Positions 1-7,200 of a stretch of DNA of 64,000 nucleotides are shown piece after piece. Positions within the stretch are counted from its first letter, which is position 1. Each line of letters opens with the position of its first letter. A model generated the notes under the pieces. It was not told the origin of the DNA. It searched no databases and worked only from the letters and a program-made list of their open reading frames with translations. A program made the position numbers and the translations under genes. The stretch covers positions 372,001-436,000 of the forward strand of contig NZ_PNFP01000002.1 of the NCBI RefSeq assembly GCF_002940685.1, given 5' to 3'. The DNA is from Ensifer adhaerens. GTDB taxonomy: Bacteria; Pseudomonadota; Alphaproteobacteria; Rhizobiales; Rhizobiaceae.

Positions 1-205
1 CGTCGCCCATGATCATCAGAATGTTGGGCTTGCTGCTGCCGGCCGCAGGTGCGGTGGATTGCTGCGCCTGGGCGGCGGTTGCCGAAACCGTAAGGGCGGC
101 TGCGGCAAGCGCGCTGCCGCCGAGCAGCAGGTCGCGGCGGCTGACGCTCAAGTGGTCGTTTTGCGGTTCGTTCTGTCTGATATCGCTTACCGGATGCTTG
201 CTCAT
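1..205 (-). CDS. Arylsulfatase family protein, N-terminal part only (runs off window start)
   Basis: Reading the minus strand from an ATG at 203-205, 68 codons are open to the window edge. The N-terminus carries a twin-arginine motif, SRRDLLLGGS, then an Ala-rich hydrophobic stretch and AQAQQ, so a Tat signal peptide is likely. It is followed by KPNILMIMGD, the usual first metal-binding segment of type I sulfatases, where the Asp helps hold the catalytic calcium. The layout matches the complete sulfatase at 7201-8862 (SRRDLLLSG, then NILVIFGDD), so the two are paralogues. A GGAG lies 9 bases before the ATG. The catalytic Cys motif lies outside the window. A copy of the shared 17-bp operator sits about 100 bases upstream. 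Confidence 0.82.
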   Translation of the reverse strand, partial: MSKHPVSDIRQNEPQNDHLSVSRRDLLLGGSALAAAALTVSATAAQAQQSTAPAAGSSKPNILMIMGD

Positions 206-304
206 GACACTACGCTCCATATCGCCGTGGATGACCGAGGCTTGGGCTGATGAAAAGGCAATCGGTGATTGGCAGGGACTCTGCGCCGCCCGCGCGCAGG
301 GAGC

Positions 305-321
305 AAGGACGTAACAGTTAC
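305..321 (-). promoter_or_regulatory. Shared 17-bp operator, copy A (upstream of partial sulfatase)
   Basis: Read toward the sulfatase gene the site is GTAACTGTTACGTCCTT: a perfect GTAAC-N-GTTAC inverted repeat plus a GTCCTT extension, one mismatch from the GTACTT of the other copies. It lies about 100 bases before the sulfatase ATG, with the extension facing the gene. The same element is found at 7102-7118, 12477-12493, 14275-14291 and 23791-23807. Binding by a dimeric regulator is inferred. Confidence 0.7.
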
Positions 322-382
322 GGTGCATCCCGCATCGCTGCCGGGGGTAGGAACGGTGCCTAAGTTGACGCAACGTGAGGCA

Positions 383-399
383 TTTGACGCTGCGTCAAA
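383..399. promoter_or_regulatory. 17-bp palindrome TTTGACGC-T-GCGTCAAA, operator candidate
   Basis: Perfect 8-bp arms around a single base, with an extra half-like copy, TTGACGCAA, 10 bases to the left at 365-373. It lies in the 430-base gap (206-635) between the divergent sulfatase and aminotransferase genes, which also holds operator copy A and a TTGACA at 434-439. No gene was seen in this gap. The bound regulator is unknown; a GntR- or LysR-type protein would fit the symmetry. Confidence 0.45.
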
Positions 400-635
400 G
401 GCCGAAAAGTGCACGAAATTTAGGTCAATAATGTTGACATAAATTGGCCGCCGTGATCCTGTCGAGTGACCGTCTGGAGCATTCCGTTTTCAAGTGGGTC
501 GCTTGGCGCGAAAAGATGCACTAGAACGACAAGACCAGAGCATCCTTCGTCCATTCATGGTAACGCATGGCGCTCTAAACGACGTGGAGGAAGCGGAGAA
601 CCGCTTTCCGCATATAATCTCTGAGGAAACACCCC

Positions 636-1862
636 ATGCTGGATTGGGAACATATCTTCGCGACGCGCTCGAGCCGGATGCGCGCCTCGGAAATCCGCGA
701 ACTCCTGAAGCTGCTCGACCGTCCGGACATCATTTCGTTCGCCGGCGGCATTCCTGATCCTGCGCTGTTTCCGGATGCGGAGTTCAAGGACGCCTATGCC
801 GAGATCTTTTCCGGCCCGGCCGTGAGTGCGGCGCTGCAGTATTCGGTCAGCGAAGGCTACAAGCCGCTGCGCGAATGGCTTGCCAGGCAGATGGCCGATC
901 TCGGCATTCCCGCCGGCGTCGACAACATCTTCATCACGTCAGGTTCGCAGCAGGGCCTCGACTATCTCGGCAAGCTGTTCCTGTCGCCGAAGGACACGGC
1001 GCTCGTCACCTGGCCGACCTATCTCGGCGCGCTGCAGGCCTTCAACGCCTATGAGCCGACCTACGACCAGCTGAACCCCAATGGCAACCGCACGCCGGAA
1101 GCCTACCGCCAGGCGGCAGGCGAGGCGGGTGGCCGCGTCAAGTTCGCCTATCTCTCGGCCGATTTCGCCAACCCGACCGGCGAGACCGTCGACCGTGCCG
1201 GACGCGAGCGCGTGCTGGCACTGGCCGAAGAGCTCGACATCGCCGTCATCGAGGATGCCGCCTACCAGTCGCTGCGCTATGACGGCGAGCCGGTCCCGCC
1301 GATCCTGGCGCTCGAAATCGCCAAGAAGGGCGACATCAACAACACCCGCACGATCTATTGCGGCTCGTTCTCGAAGACGCTGGCACCGGGCCTTCGCGTC
1401 GGCTGGGTCGTCGCCTCGGACAAGGTCATCCGCAAGCTCGTGCTCTTGAAGCAGGCGGCGGATCTGCACTCCTCGACCATCAACCAGATGGCGATCTGCA
1501 CCGTTGCCGAGCGTGGCTTCGATGAGCAGGTGGCAAAGATCCACCGGGTCTACAAGCAGCGCCGCAACGCCATGCTCGCAGCCCTTGAGAAGTACATGCC
1601 GGCGGGCGTCACCTGGACCAAGCCGGAAGGCGGCATGTTCGTCTGGGTCACGCTGCCGAAGGGCATGGACGGTGCCGCACTGCTCGCCAAGTCGATCGAG
1701 ACGGCCAAGGTCGCCTTCGTTCCCGGCCGCGCCTTCTTTGCCGATGGCTCGGGCGAAAACACGCTGCGCGTCTCCTTCTCCTGCGCCAACGACCAGATGA
1801 TCGACGAGGGCATCCGCCGCCTCGGCGATCTCGTCCGTGGCGAGGCGGCGCTGGCGGCCTAA
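636..1862 (+). CDS. PLP-dependent aminotransferase, class I/II (2-aminoadipate/aromatic type)
   Basis: The 408-aa protein has the fold-type I aminotransferase layout without an N-terminal DNA-binding domain, so it is a free-standing enzyme and not a MocR regulator. Visible marks are SFAGGIPDP near the N-terminus, TSGSQQGLDYLGK in the cofactor-binding region, ADFANPTGE, EDAAYQSLRYDG, and GSFSKTLAPGLRVGW, where the Lys forms the Schiff base with pyridoxal phosphate. Such proteins are usually annotated as 2-aminoadipate transaminase (LysN-like) or aminotransferase of unknown substrate. GAGGAA lies 8 bases before the ATG. It is transcribed alone and followed by a terminator hairpin. The substrate cannot be read from the sequence. 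Confidence 0.9.
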   Translation: MLDWEHIFATRSSRMRASEIRELLKLLDRPDIISFAGGIPDPALFPDAEFKDAYAEIFSGPAVSAALQYSVSEGYKPLREWLARQMADLGIPAGVDNIFITSGSQQGLDYLGKLFLSPKDTALVTWPTYLGALQAFNAYEPTYDQLNPNGNRTPEAYRQAAGEAGGRVKFAYLSADFANPTGETVDRAGRERVLALAEELDIAVIEDAAYQSLRYDGEPVPPILALEIAKKGDINNTRTIYCGSFSKTLAPGLRVGWVVASDKVIRKLVLLKQAADLHSSTINQMAICTVAERGFDEQVAKIHRVYKQRRNAMLAALEKYMPAGVTWTKPEGGMFVWVTLPKGMDGAALLAKSIETAKVAFVPGRAFFADGSGENTLRVSFSCANDQMIDEGIRRLGDLVRGEAALAA

Positions 1863-1889
1863 GGCCCACGCCTTTGCGGTTTTCGGATC

Positions 1890-1922
1890 AACGCGCTCGC
1901 ACCCGTGGGCGCGTTTTTCTTT
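1890..1922 (+). terminator. Rho-independent terminator after the aminotransferase
   Basis: AACGCGC at 1890-1896 pairs with GCGCGTT at 1909-1915, and the 3' arm runs into a T-rich tract (TTTTTCTTTT). Confidence 0.75.
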
Positions 1923-2134
1923 TGCCTGGAAAAACCTTCTTTTTTTGGTCAAGATGACGCATTGATCGAAGCGGGCCGTTCCGGTAGACAGATTTCCGTG
2001 ACATGGCCGGGCGTATCCCGGCCACGTAAGCGTTAACGTCACTCAACGCGTATGATCGAACGGCCAGAGGCGGCTTCGATCTGCGCGACTGTGTCCTGCG
2101 GATCGAGCTTTCGAGGCCTTCCAGAAGGATGCAA

Positions 2135-2905
2135 ATGGACAATTCCCCCACCTATTCCCATCTCCCGACGCCGCGCATCGAGCGTGTTCGCCACGAACTC
2201 AAGCGCCGGTCGCTCGTCGTCTCCGGTATCGAGCGGGTGACGCCGGGCATGCTGCGGATCACGCTGTCCGGCGAGGATCTCGCAGATTTCGTCAGCCTCG
2301 GTGCCGATGACCACATCAAGATCTTCGTGCCCGGCGCCGACGGCACGGTCGAGCACCGTGACTATACGCCGCGCCGCTACGACACCGACGCGCGCATGCT
2401 GGCGCTCGATTTCGCGCTGCACGAGGCAGGCCCCGTCACCGCCTGGGCGATGAAGGCCGCGGTCGGCGACCAACTCGAAATCGGCGGGCCGCGCGGCTCG
2501 GCGGTCGTTTCCGGCGATTTCAGGCGCTGGCTCCTGATCGGCGACGAGACGGCGCTGCCGGCGATCGGCCGGCGGATCGAGGAGACGCCTGCCGGCCACC
2601 AGATCACGTCGATCGCCGTCGTCACCGGGCCGGAGGAGCGGCAGGTCTTCCGCACCGAAGCGGCGCTCACCACCCATTGGGTCTATCGCCCGCTGGAGAA
2701 GGCGAACGATCCCGCAGCGCTGCTGTCGCGCGTGCGCGAAGTGCCGCTCGAACCCGGCACCTTCGTCTGGATCGCGGCCGAAGCGGCGGTGACCCGGGCG
2801 ATCCGCACTCATTTCGTCGAGGAGCGCGGCCTGCCGCTCACCTGGCTGAAGGCGTCGGGCTACTGGGTAAAGGGCAAGGCCGACAGCACCGAGAAGTTTG
2901 ACTAG
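2135..2905 (+). CDS. Siderophore-interacting protein (FAD-dependent ferric-siderophore reductase)
   Basis: The 256-aa cytoplasmic flavoprotein belongs to the SIP/ViuB family, which reduces ferric siderophores with NAD(P)H to release iron. An FAD-binding barrel occupies roughly residues 15-120 and includes RDYTPRRYD. The C-terminal SIP domain has WLLIGDETALPAI and ends in the characteristic SGYWVKGKAD. AGAAGG lies 6 bases before the ATG at 2135, so this start is preferred over the ATG two codons earlier at 2129, which abuts the ribosome site. No siderophore receptor or synthesis gene is adjacent, so its siderophore is unknown. It converges with the MFS gene that follows. Confidence 0.88.
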   Translation: MDNSPTYSHLPTPRIERVRHELKRRSLVVSGIERVTPGMLRITLSGEDLADFVSLGADDHIKIFVPGADGTVEHRDYTPRRYDTDARMLALDFALHEAGPVTAWAMKAAVGDQLEIGGPRGSAVVSGDFRRWLLIGDETALPAIGRRIEETPAGHQITSIAVVTGPEERQVFRTEAALTTHWVYRPLEKANDPAALLSRVREVPLEPGTFVWIAAEAAVTRAIRTHFVEERGLPLTWLKASGYWVKGKADSTEKFD

Positions 2906-2923
2906 GCGCTAGAGGCAAGCCGA

Positions 2924-2943
2924 TCGCCGGGACATCCCGGCGA
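2924..2943. terminator. GC-rich hairpin between convergent genes
   Basis: TCGCCGGGA and TCCCGGCGA form a strong stem between the convergent SIP and MFS genes. No T-run follows on either strand, so it is at best a weak or factor-assisted terminator. Confidence 0.4.
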
Positions 2944-2968
2944 CCGGCCCGATTGCTTTGCCGCGGCT

Positions 2969-4384
2969 TCAGCCGCGCCGGCTGATCAGCTGCGCAAGCA
3001 GGGTCAGGACGGCGAAGGCGAGGATGACGAAGACGCCGGGATAGAGCATCGAGAGCGTCGTGCCGGGCATGATCGTGGCGGTGACGACCGCAAGGCCGCA
3101 GGCGCCGCCCACCTGCAGCGAGCTGTTGAGCAGGCCGGCGGCCAGTCCCTGCTCCTCGTCGGCCACGCCGCTGGTGCCGGCGACCATGAGGGCCGAGATG
3201 CTGAGCGCAAAGCCGATGCCCGAGAGCAGCGCGGCCGGCAGAAGCACCGTCCACAGGTCGGGCGTCGGGCCGATCCTAAGCATCAGCAGATAGCAGGGCA
3301 GGAAGGCGGTAAGGCCGACCATCAGCACGCGGTCGACGCCGAAACGGTTCATCAGTGCGCCGAGCTTCGGCCCGAGAAGGACGACCATGAGGCCGGCCGG
3401 CAGCAGCACCAGCGCCATGTGCAGCGGCGTCCAGCCGTTGAGGTTCTGCAGGTAGAGCGCGATCAGGAACTGGAAGCCCATGGCGCCGCCATAGAGCAGG
3501 GCGGCGCTGACATTGGCGGCCACCAGGCTTCTGTTGCGAAAGATGCCGAGCCGGATCAGCGGCTGCTCGACATGCCGCTCGATCGCCACGAAGGCGACGA
3601 GGAGGAGGGCCGAGAGGGAAAGACCACCGATCGTGCGCAGCGACGTCCAGCCGGAATCGGCGGTCGAGGCGATGGTGAAGACGAAAAGCAGCATGCCGGC
3701 AACAAGCGTGACGGCACCGGCGAGATCGGGCCTGAGGCGTTCCGTGCGCGGCGGGTCCTTCGGCAGGAAGCGCAGGGCGGCGATCATCAGCAGTACGGCG
3801 ATCGGCGCCGGCAGCACGAAGATGTAGCGCCAGTCGAGCGCGGCAAGCAGGCCGCCGACGATGAGGCCGGAGGAGTAACCCGAGGCCTCGAAGAGGTTGA
3901 AGATGCCGAAGGCCCTGTTGCGGTGCGGGCCTTCGGGGAAGGTGGTGGTGAGCAGCGACATGGCGGCCGGCCCGGTAAAACCCGCCGTCATGCCCTTGAT
4001 GAAGCGCGAGACGATCAGAAGCACGGGATCGTTGGTGACCATGCCGAACAGCGACACGACGGCAAAGACGCCGAGGCCGGCGACCAGCACGCGCCGGCGG
4101 CCAAAAAGGTCCGCACAGCGACCGCCAAGCAACAGGAAGCCACCGAAGGCGAGGATATAGGCGCTGACCAGCCATTGCGCGGTTGCGGCGCTGATGCCGA
4201 ACTCCGCCTGGATTTCGGGGATGGCCACGGCGATCATCGACATGTCGAGACCATCGAGCAAGATCACCCCGCTGAAGATGAAGAGCGCAACCCAAAGGCG
4301 CGGCGGCCATCTGAGTGCGTCGCTGGTGTCGATCGACGGGGCGCCAAGGGTCCGCTCGTCGCTCGGGGTCAAGCCAACTGACAT
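2969..4384 (-). CDS. MFS transporter, DHA2 (EmrB/QacA) type
   Basis: The 471-aa inner-membrane protein has about 14 hydrophobic segments, the number typical of the DHA2 drug:proton antiporter branch. ILLDGLDMSMIAVAIPEI in the first segment and GGRCADLFGRRRVLVAG (the MFS motif A loop) are clear. GGAG precedes the ATG. It is divergent from the LysR gene at 4533, with a 148-base gap holding an inverted repeat, so it is probably that regulator's target. Substrates cannot be inferred beyond export of a hydrophobic or toxic compound. Confidence 0.88.
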   Translation of the reverse strand: MSVGLTPSDERTLGAPSIDTSDALRWPPRLWVALFIFSGVILLDGLDMSMIAVAIPEIQAEFGISAATAQWLVSAYILAFGGFLLLGGRCADLFGRRRVLVAGLGVFAVVSLFGMVTNDPVLLIVSRFIKGMTAGFTGPAAMSLLTTTFPEGPHRNRAFGIFNLFEASGYSSGLIVGGLLAALDWRYIFVLPAPIAVLLMIAALRFLPKDPPRTERLRPDLAGAVTLVAGMLLFVFTIASTADSGWTSLRTIGGLSLSALLLVAFVAIERHVEQPLIRLGIFRNRSLVAANVSAALLYGGAMGFQFLIALYLQNLNGWTPLHMALVLLPAGLMVVLLGPKLGALMNRFGVDRVLMVGLTAFLPCYLLMLRIGPTPDLWTVLLPAALLSGIGFALSISALMVAGTSGVADEEQGLAAGLLNSSLQVGGACGLAVVTATIMPGTTLSMLYPGVFVILAFAVLTLLAQLISRRG

Positions 4385-4472
4385 CTATGTTTACTCCATG
4401 GATTTGGCATCGCGCTGCGGACTTCCGCGGTTGCGATGGCCCGGATCATCAATGCCTTCGATCATTCCCGAT

Positions 4473-4511
4473 TGATCGATCTTTGAAAAACAAGTAGTTC
4501 TGGATCGATCA
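4473..4511. promoter_or_regulatory. Inverted repeat between MFS and LysR genes
   Basis: TGATCGATC at 4473-4481 and GATCGATCA at 4503-4511 are perfect 9-bp arms separated by 21 bases in the divergent MFS/LysR gap. The position and symmetry fit a LysR-type operator controlling both genes. This is inferred from arrangement. Confidence 0.5.
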
Positions 4512-4532
4512 TTAAACTGGACTTGAAGATCC

Positions 4533-5477
4533 ATGGGCCGAATGCTGCCAGGAACGCGTGCGCTGCGGACATTCGAGGCTGCCGGCCGCCATCTCAATTT
4601 CACCCGCGCGGCCGACGAGGTGGGGCTGACGCCGGCGGCGGTCAGCTACCAGATCAAGGAAATCGAGGACCAGCTTGGCCTCGTGCTGTTTGCCCGCAGC
4701 AGCCGCAGCATCCAGCTGACGCCGGCGGGCGCCGTCGTGTTCGAGGCGACCGTCCAGGCGTTGGAGGCGCTGCAGGGTGCGGTCGGGCGCGCCCGCCGCA
4801 TGGCGCGCGGCGCCCGGGAGCTTCGCGTGTCGCTGACCCCCCGTTTTGCCACCAACTGGCTGCTGCCACGGCTGTCGCAGTTTCGCGCCGCCCATCCGGC
4901 GATCGAGTTGACATTCGACATCAACGACGAGGTGAGGGATTTCGATGCGGACGATGTCGATCTTGCCATTCGCTTCGGCTCGGGCCGGTATCCGCAGCTA
5001 CACGCGGAGCGCCTGTTCGAGGCGGTGATCGCGCCGGTGTGCAGCCCGAAGCTGATTTCGGCCGGCGGCGAGCCCAAGAGCCCGGATGCGCTGTTCGATC
5101 ACACGCTCTGCCATGTCGAGTGCTACACCGAAGGCATGCTCTGGCCGAACTGGCGCATGTGGATGGCGGCTGCCGGCATCGACGCGTTCGACGACAGCCG
5201 CTGCGTCGCCTTTAGCGACACAAGCCATGTGGTGGAGGCGGTGACCGACGGCGGCGCGGTCGGGCTCGTCGATCTCGCGATGATCAAGAACGAACTGGCG
5301 GAGGGGCGGCTGGTGCGGCTGTTTGACATCGGCGTCAGCCTTGGCGGCGACTATGCCTATCACCTCGTCTACCCCGAAAGCGCAAGCCAGGACCCGCGGA
5401 TCCTCGCCTTTAGCGACTGGATGCTTTCGGAAGTCGGCCGGGCGAACTCGGCACCGCTTGCAAACACGGCCGGCTGA
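4533..5477 (+). CDS. LysR family transcriptional regulator (GcvA-like)
   Basis: The 314-aa protein has an N-terminal winged helix-turn-helix, with RALRTFEAAGRHLNFTRAAD followed by VGLTPAAVSYQIKEIE as the recognition helix region. A periplasmic-binding-like effector domain spans about residues 95-300. The opening, LPGTRALRTFEAAGRHLNFT, resembles the GcvA subgroup. The gene is divergent from the MFS transporter at 2969-4384, the standard arrangement of a LysR activator and its efflux target. ATGs at 4533 and 4542 are both possible; GAAG before 4533 is only marginally spaced. Confidence 0.88.
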   Translation: MGRMLPGTRALRTFEAAGRHLNFTRAADEVGLTPAAVSYQIKEIEDQLGLVLFARSSRSIQLTPAGAVVFEATVQALEALQGAVGRARRMARGARELRVSLTPRFATNWLLPRLSQFRAAHPAIELTFDINDEVRDFDADDVDLAIRFGSGRYPQLHAERLFEAVIAPVCSPKLISAGGEPKSPDALFDHTLCHVECYTEGMLWPNWRMWMAAAGIDAFDDSRCVAFSDTSHVVEAVTDGGAVGLVDLAMIKNELAEGRLVRLFDIGVSLGGDYAYHLVYPESASQDPRILAFSDWMLSEVGRANSAPLANTAG

Positions 5478-5588
5478 CGCCGCCGCCACGACCGGCTCGC
5501 GTTCGCACAACAAATCCGGGAAAACCGGGATAGGCCGTTGCCGCTGCGATTGCCTTGCCTGGCAGAGTCGGATCATGTCTCCCCTTCG

Positions 5589-6194
5589 ATGCGCCGTTCC
5601 TTCATCGGGGTCGCGCCGGGGGATGGAACGGAATTGGACCTGGAAGACGAGACGGAGCAAAAGGACCAGCCGACGCCGCGCATGTATGCCTGGGCGCGCA
5701 ATTCGGCGGCCTATCGGCTCGCGCGGCAGATGCTGACGGAAAAGCAGCTGTTCGACGCCATTTCGCGCAAGGCGCGGGAGAAGTTCGAGGATATCAGCGT
5801 CACCCAGGTGGAGCTGCTGGCTGCCGCCGCCGTGACCTTCGCCTATGACAATGGCGCGCTCAACGACCGGGCCTATGCGGAGATCAAGACCCGTTCGGCC
5901 ATGCGCGGCGGCAAGTCGAAGCGGGCGATCGCACAGAAACTGTCGGAGAAGGGTGTGGCACGGGACGCCGTCGCGGCGGCCTTGGCCGAGGCCGACGATC
6001 TTTATGCGGCGGTCGTGCTGGCGCGAAAGCGTGCTTTCGGGCCGTTTCGCAAGGCCGAGCTCGACGAAAAGCGAACGGCGAAGGAGCTTTCCGCCTTTGC
6101 CAGGGGCGGCTTCAGCTTCGAACTCGGCAAACGGGTGTTTGCCATGTCGTGCGAAGAGGCCGACGACATCCTGATGGCGGGCCGCTCGCTCTGA
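5589..6194 (+). CDS. recX: RecX family regulator of RecA
   Basis: About 201 aa from the ATG at 5589. The body PTPRMYAWARNSAAYRLARQ, followed by three-helix repeats (FAYDNGALNDRAYAE, AIAQKLSEKGVARDAV, ELSAFARGGFSFE), matches the alphaproteobacterial RecX-like family. RecX proteins bind and cap RecA filaments to limit recombinase activity. recA is not adjacent, which is common in this group. A TTG further upstream at 5538 would add 17 residues, but those are not family-like, so the internal ATG is preferred. No strong ribosome site is seen for either start. The 255 bases that follow hold no convincing gene. Confidence 0.72.
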   Translation: MRRSFIGVAPGDGTELDLEDETEQKDQPTPRMYAWARNSAAYRLARQMLTEKQLFDAISRKAREKFEDISVTQVELLAAAAVTFAYDNGALNDRAYAEIKTRSAMRGGKSKRAIAQKLSEKGVARDAVAAALAEADDLYAAVVLARKRAFGPFRKAELDEKRTAKELSAFARGGFSFELGKRVFAMSCEEADDILMAGRSL

Positions 6195-6449
6195 CGGTCT
6201 CCTGTCTCAGGGAAAGCGCCGCGATCGCCTTCGCCGCCCGGATCTTGCGGCCGACGCGGATATCCGGACCTTGACACCGGTCTTCGGCATGGGCGGGGCA
6301 GCACTGTTCCGCGGCGAAGAGGTGACGCTGTGGCAGGGTGCGGGCACGCCGATCATTCTCGCTTCCGTTGCCGCCTCTTGGGCGGCGCGGAAGTGACGCG
6401 GATGCTCGGCGCGGGAATGCCGGGATCGGCTGCCCGAAGGCGGCCGGGA

Positions 6450-6920
6450 CTACCCCCGCTTCAGCGCGGGGTCGTCGAGCGCCGGATTGTAGAAGAGCGA
6501 CAGCGTCAGGCTGCGGGCGATGCGTTCGGCCGTTGCCATGAACCAGGCCTTGGCCTCCGCGTTCGGGGCGATGTCGTCGAGCGTCGTCGAGAACAGCGCC
6601 AGCCACTTCGGGAAGAGATCGGGCGTCATGTTGGCGACGCCGATATGGGCCTGCACGGGCTTGCCGCCATAGCTGCCGTTGCGAAAGGCGACGGCCGACC
6701 AGAAGCTCTTCATCTTGTCCATATGCTCCGGCCAACGGCCTGAAAGCCTGGCGTCGAAGACGGGGCCGAGCTCGGGATGGGCAAGCACGCGGGCGTAGAA
6801 CGTATCGACCAGCCGGCTGATGAAGGCGTCATCGATGCCGATCGTCTTCATCTCCGCTTCCGCCCGCTTGGCGATCGCGGCGACATGGGCGGCGCGGCCC
6901 TTGAGGTCGTTGTCGTCCAT
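6450..6920 (-). CDS. Group III truncated haemoglobin
   Basis: The 156-aa protein matches the trHb3 layout. IDDAFISRLVDTFYARVLAHP in the B-E helix region and PVFDARLSGRWPEHMDKMKSFWSAV are the usual markers, with His in the WPEHMDKM segment. HIGVANMTPDLFPKWLALF supplies the F-helix proximal His (the H of QAHIG). Group III truncated globins are soluble haem proteins implicated in handling oxygen, NO or peroxide; the role here is not shown. The ATG at 6918-6920 (MDDNDLK) is preferred over an upstream start whose extra residues look like non-coding translation. The gene stands alone. Confidence 0.85.
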   Translation of the reverse strand: MDDNDLKGRAAHVAAIAKRAEAEMKTIGIDDAFISRLVDTFYARVLAHPELGPVFDARLSGRWPEHMDKMKSFWSAVAFRNGSYGGKPVQAHIGVANMTPDLFPKWLALFSTTLDDIAPNAEAKAWFMATAERIARSLTLSLFYNPALDDPALKRG

Positions 6921-7077
6921 TTCAATGCCCTTCTCTGGCGGCCTTGGCCGCAACGCTTGTCCTTTGGCGCCTTGCATATAGGCACGCGGCGATGTCCTGC
7001 CAAAGGCCGAAGGCCCGGTTGCGGCAATCTGTCAGGGCAGCCGTCGCACCGGCTGAATGTCCCTGACGCGCGACGCG

Positions 7078-7118
7078 GTAACGGTTGCAGGCGGGCACAC
7101 CGTAACTGTTACGTACTT
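7078..7118 (+). promoter_or_regulatory. Shared operator, copy B, with a degenerate second copy 24 bp upstream
   Basis: The main site at 7102-7118 reads GTAACTGTTACGTACTT and ends 82 bases before the sulfatase ATG at 7201, with the GTACTT side facing the gene. A second, weaker half-symmetric site, GTAACGGTTGC, lies at 7078-7088. The centres are 24 bp apart, close to two helical turns, as if two dimers bind on nearly the same face. Function is inferred. Confidence 0.7.
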
Positions 7119-7200
7119 GGACAGGTCCCCTCCGAGCGGCATCATCCACACGGTCCTAATTGAGAGTTACGTTTCCGATCGCCTTAACAGGGAGAGTACG

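Noticed and set aside
434..462. TTGACA at 434 as a sigma-70 promoter for the aminotransferase
   Set aside because: No acceptable -10 hexamer at the right spacing.
6195..6449. Possible gene between recX and the truncated haemoglobin
   Set aside because: Only short shadow-like frames without ribosome sites or motifs.
7166..7174. GTTACGTTT just before the sulfatase start, like an operator half
   Set aside because: No second arm and no GTACTT; probably chance beside the real sites.
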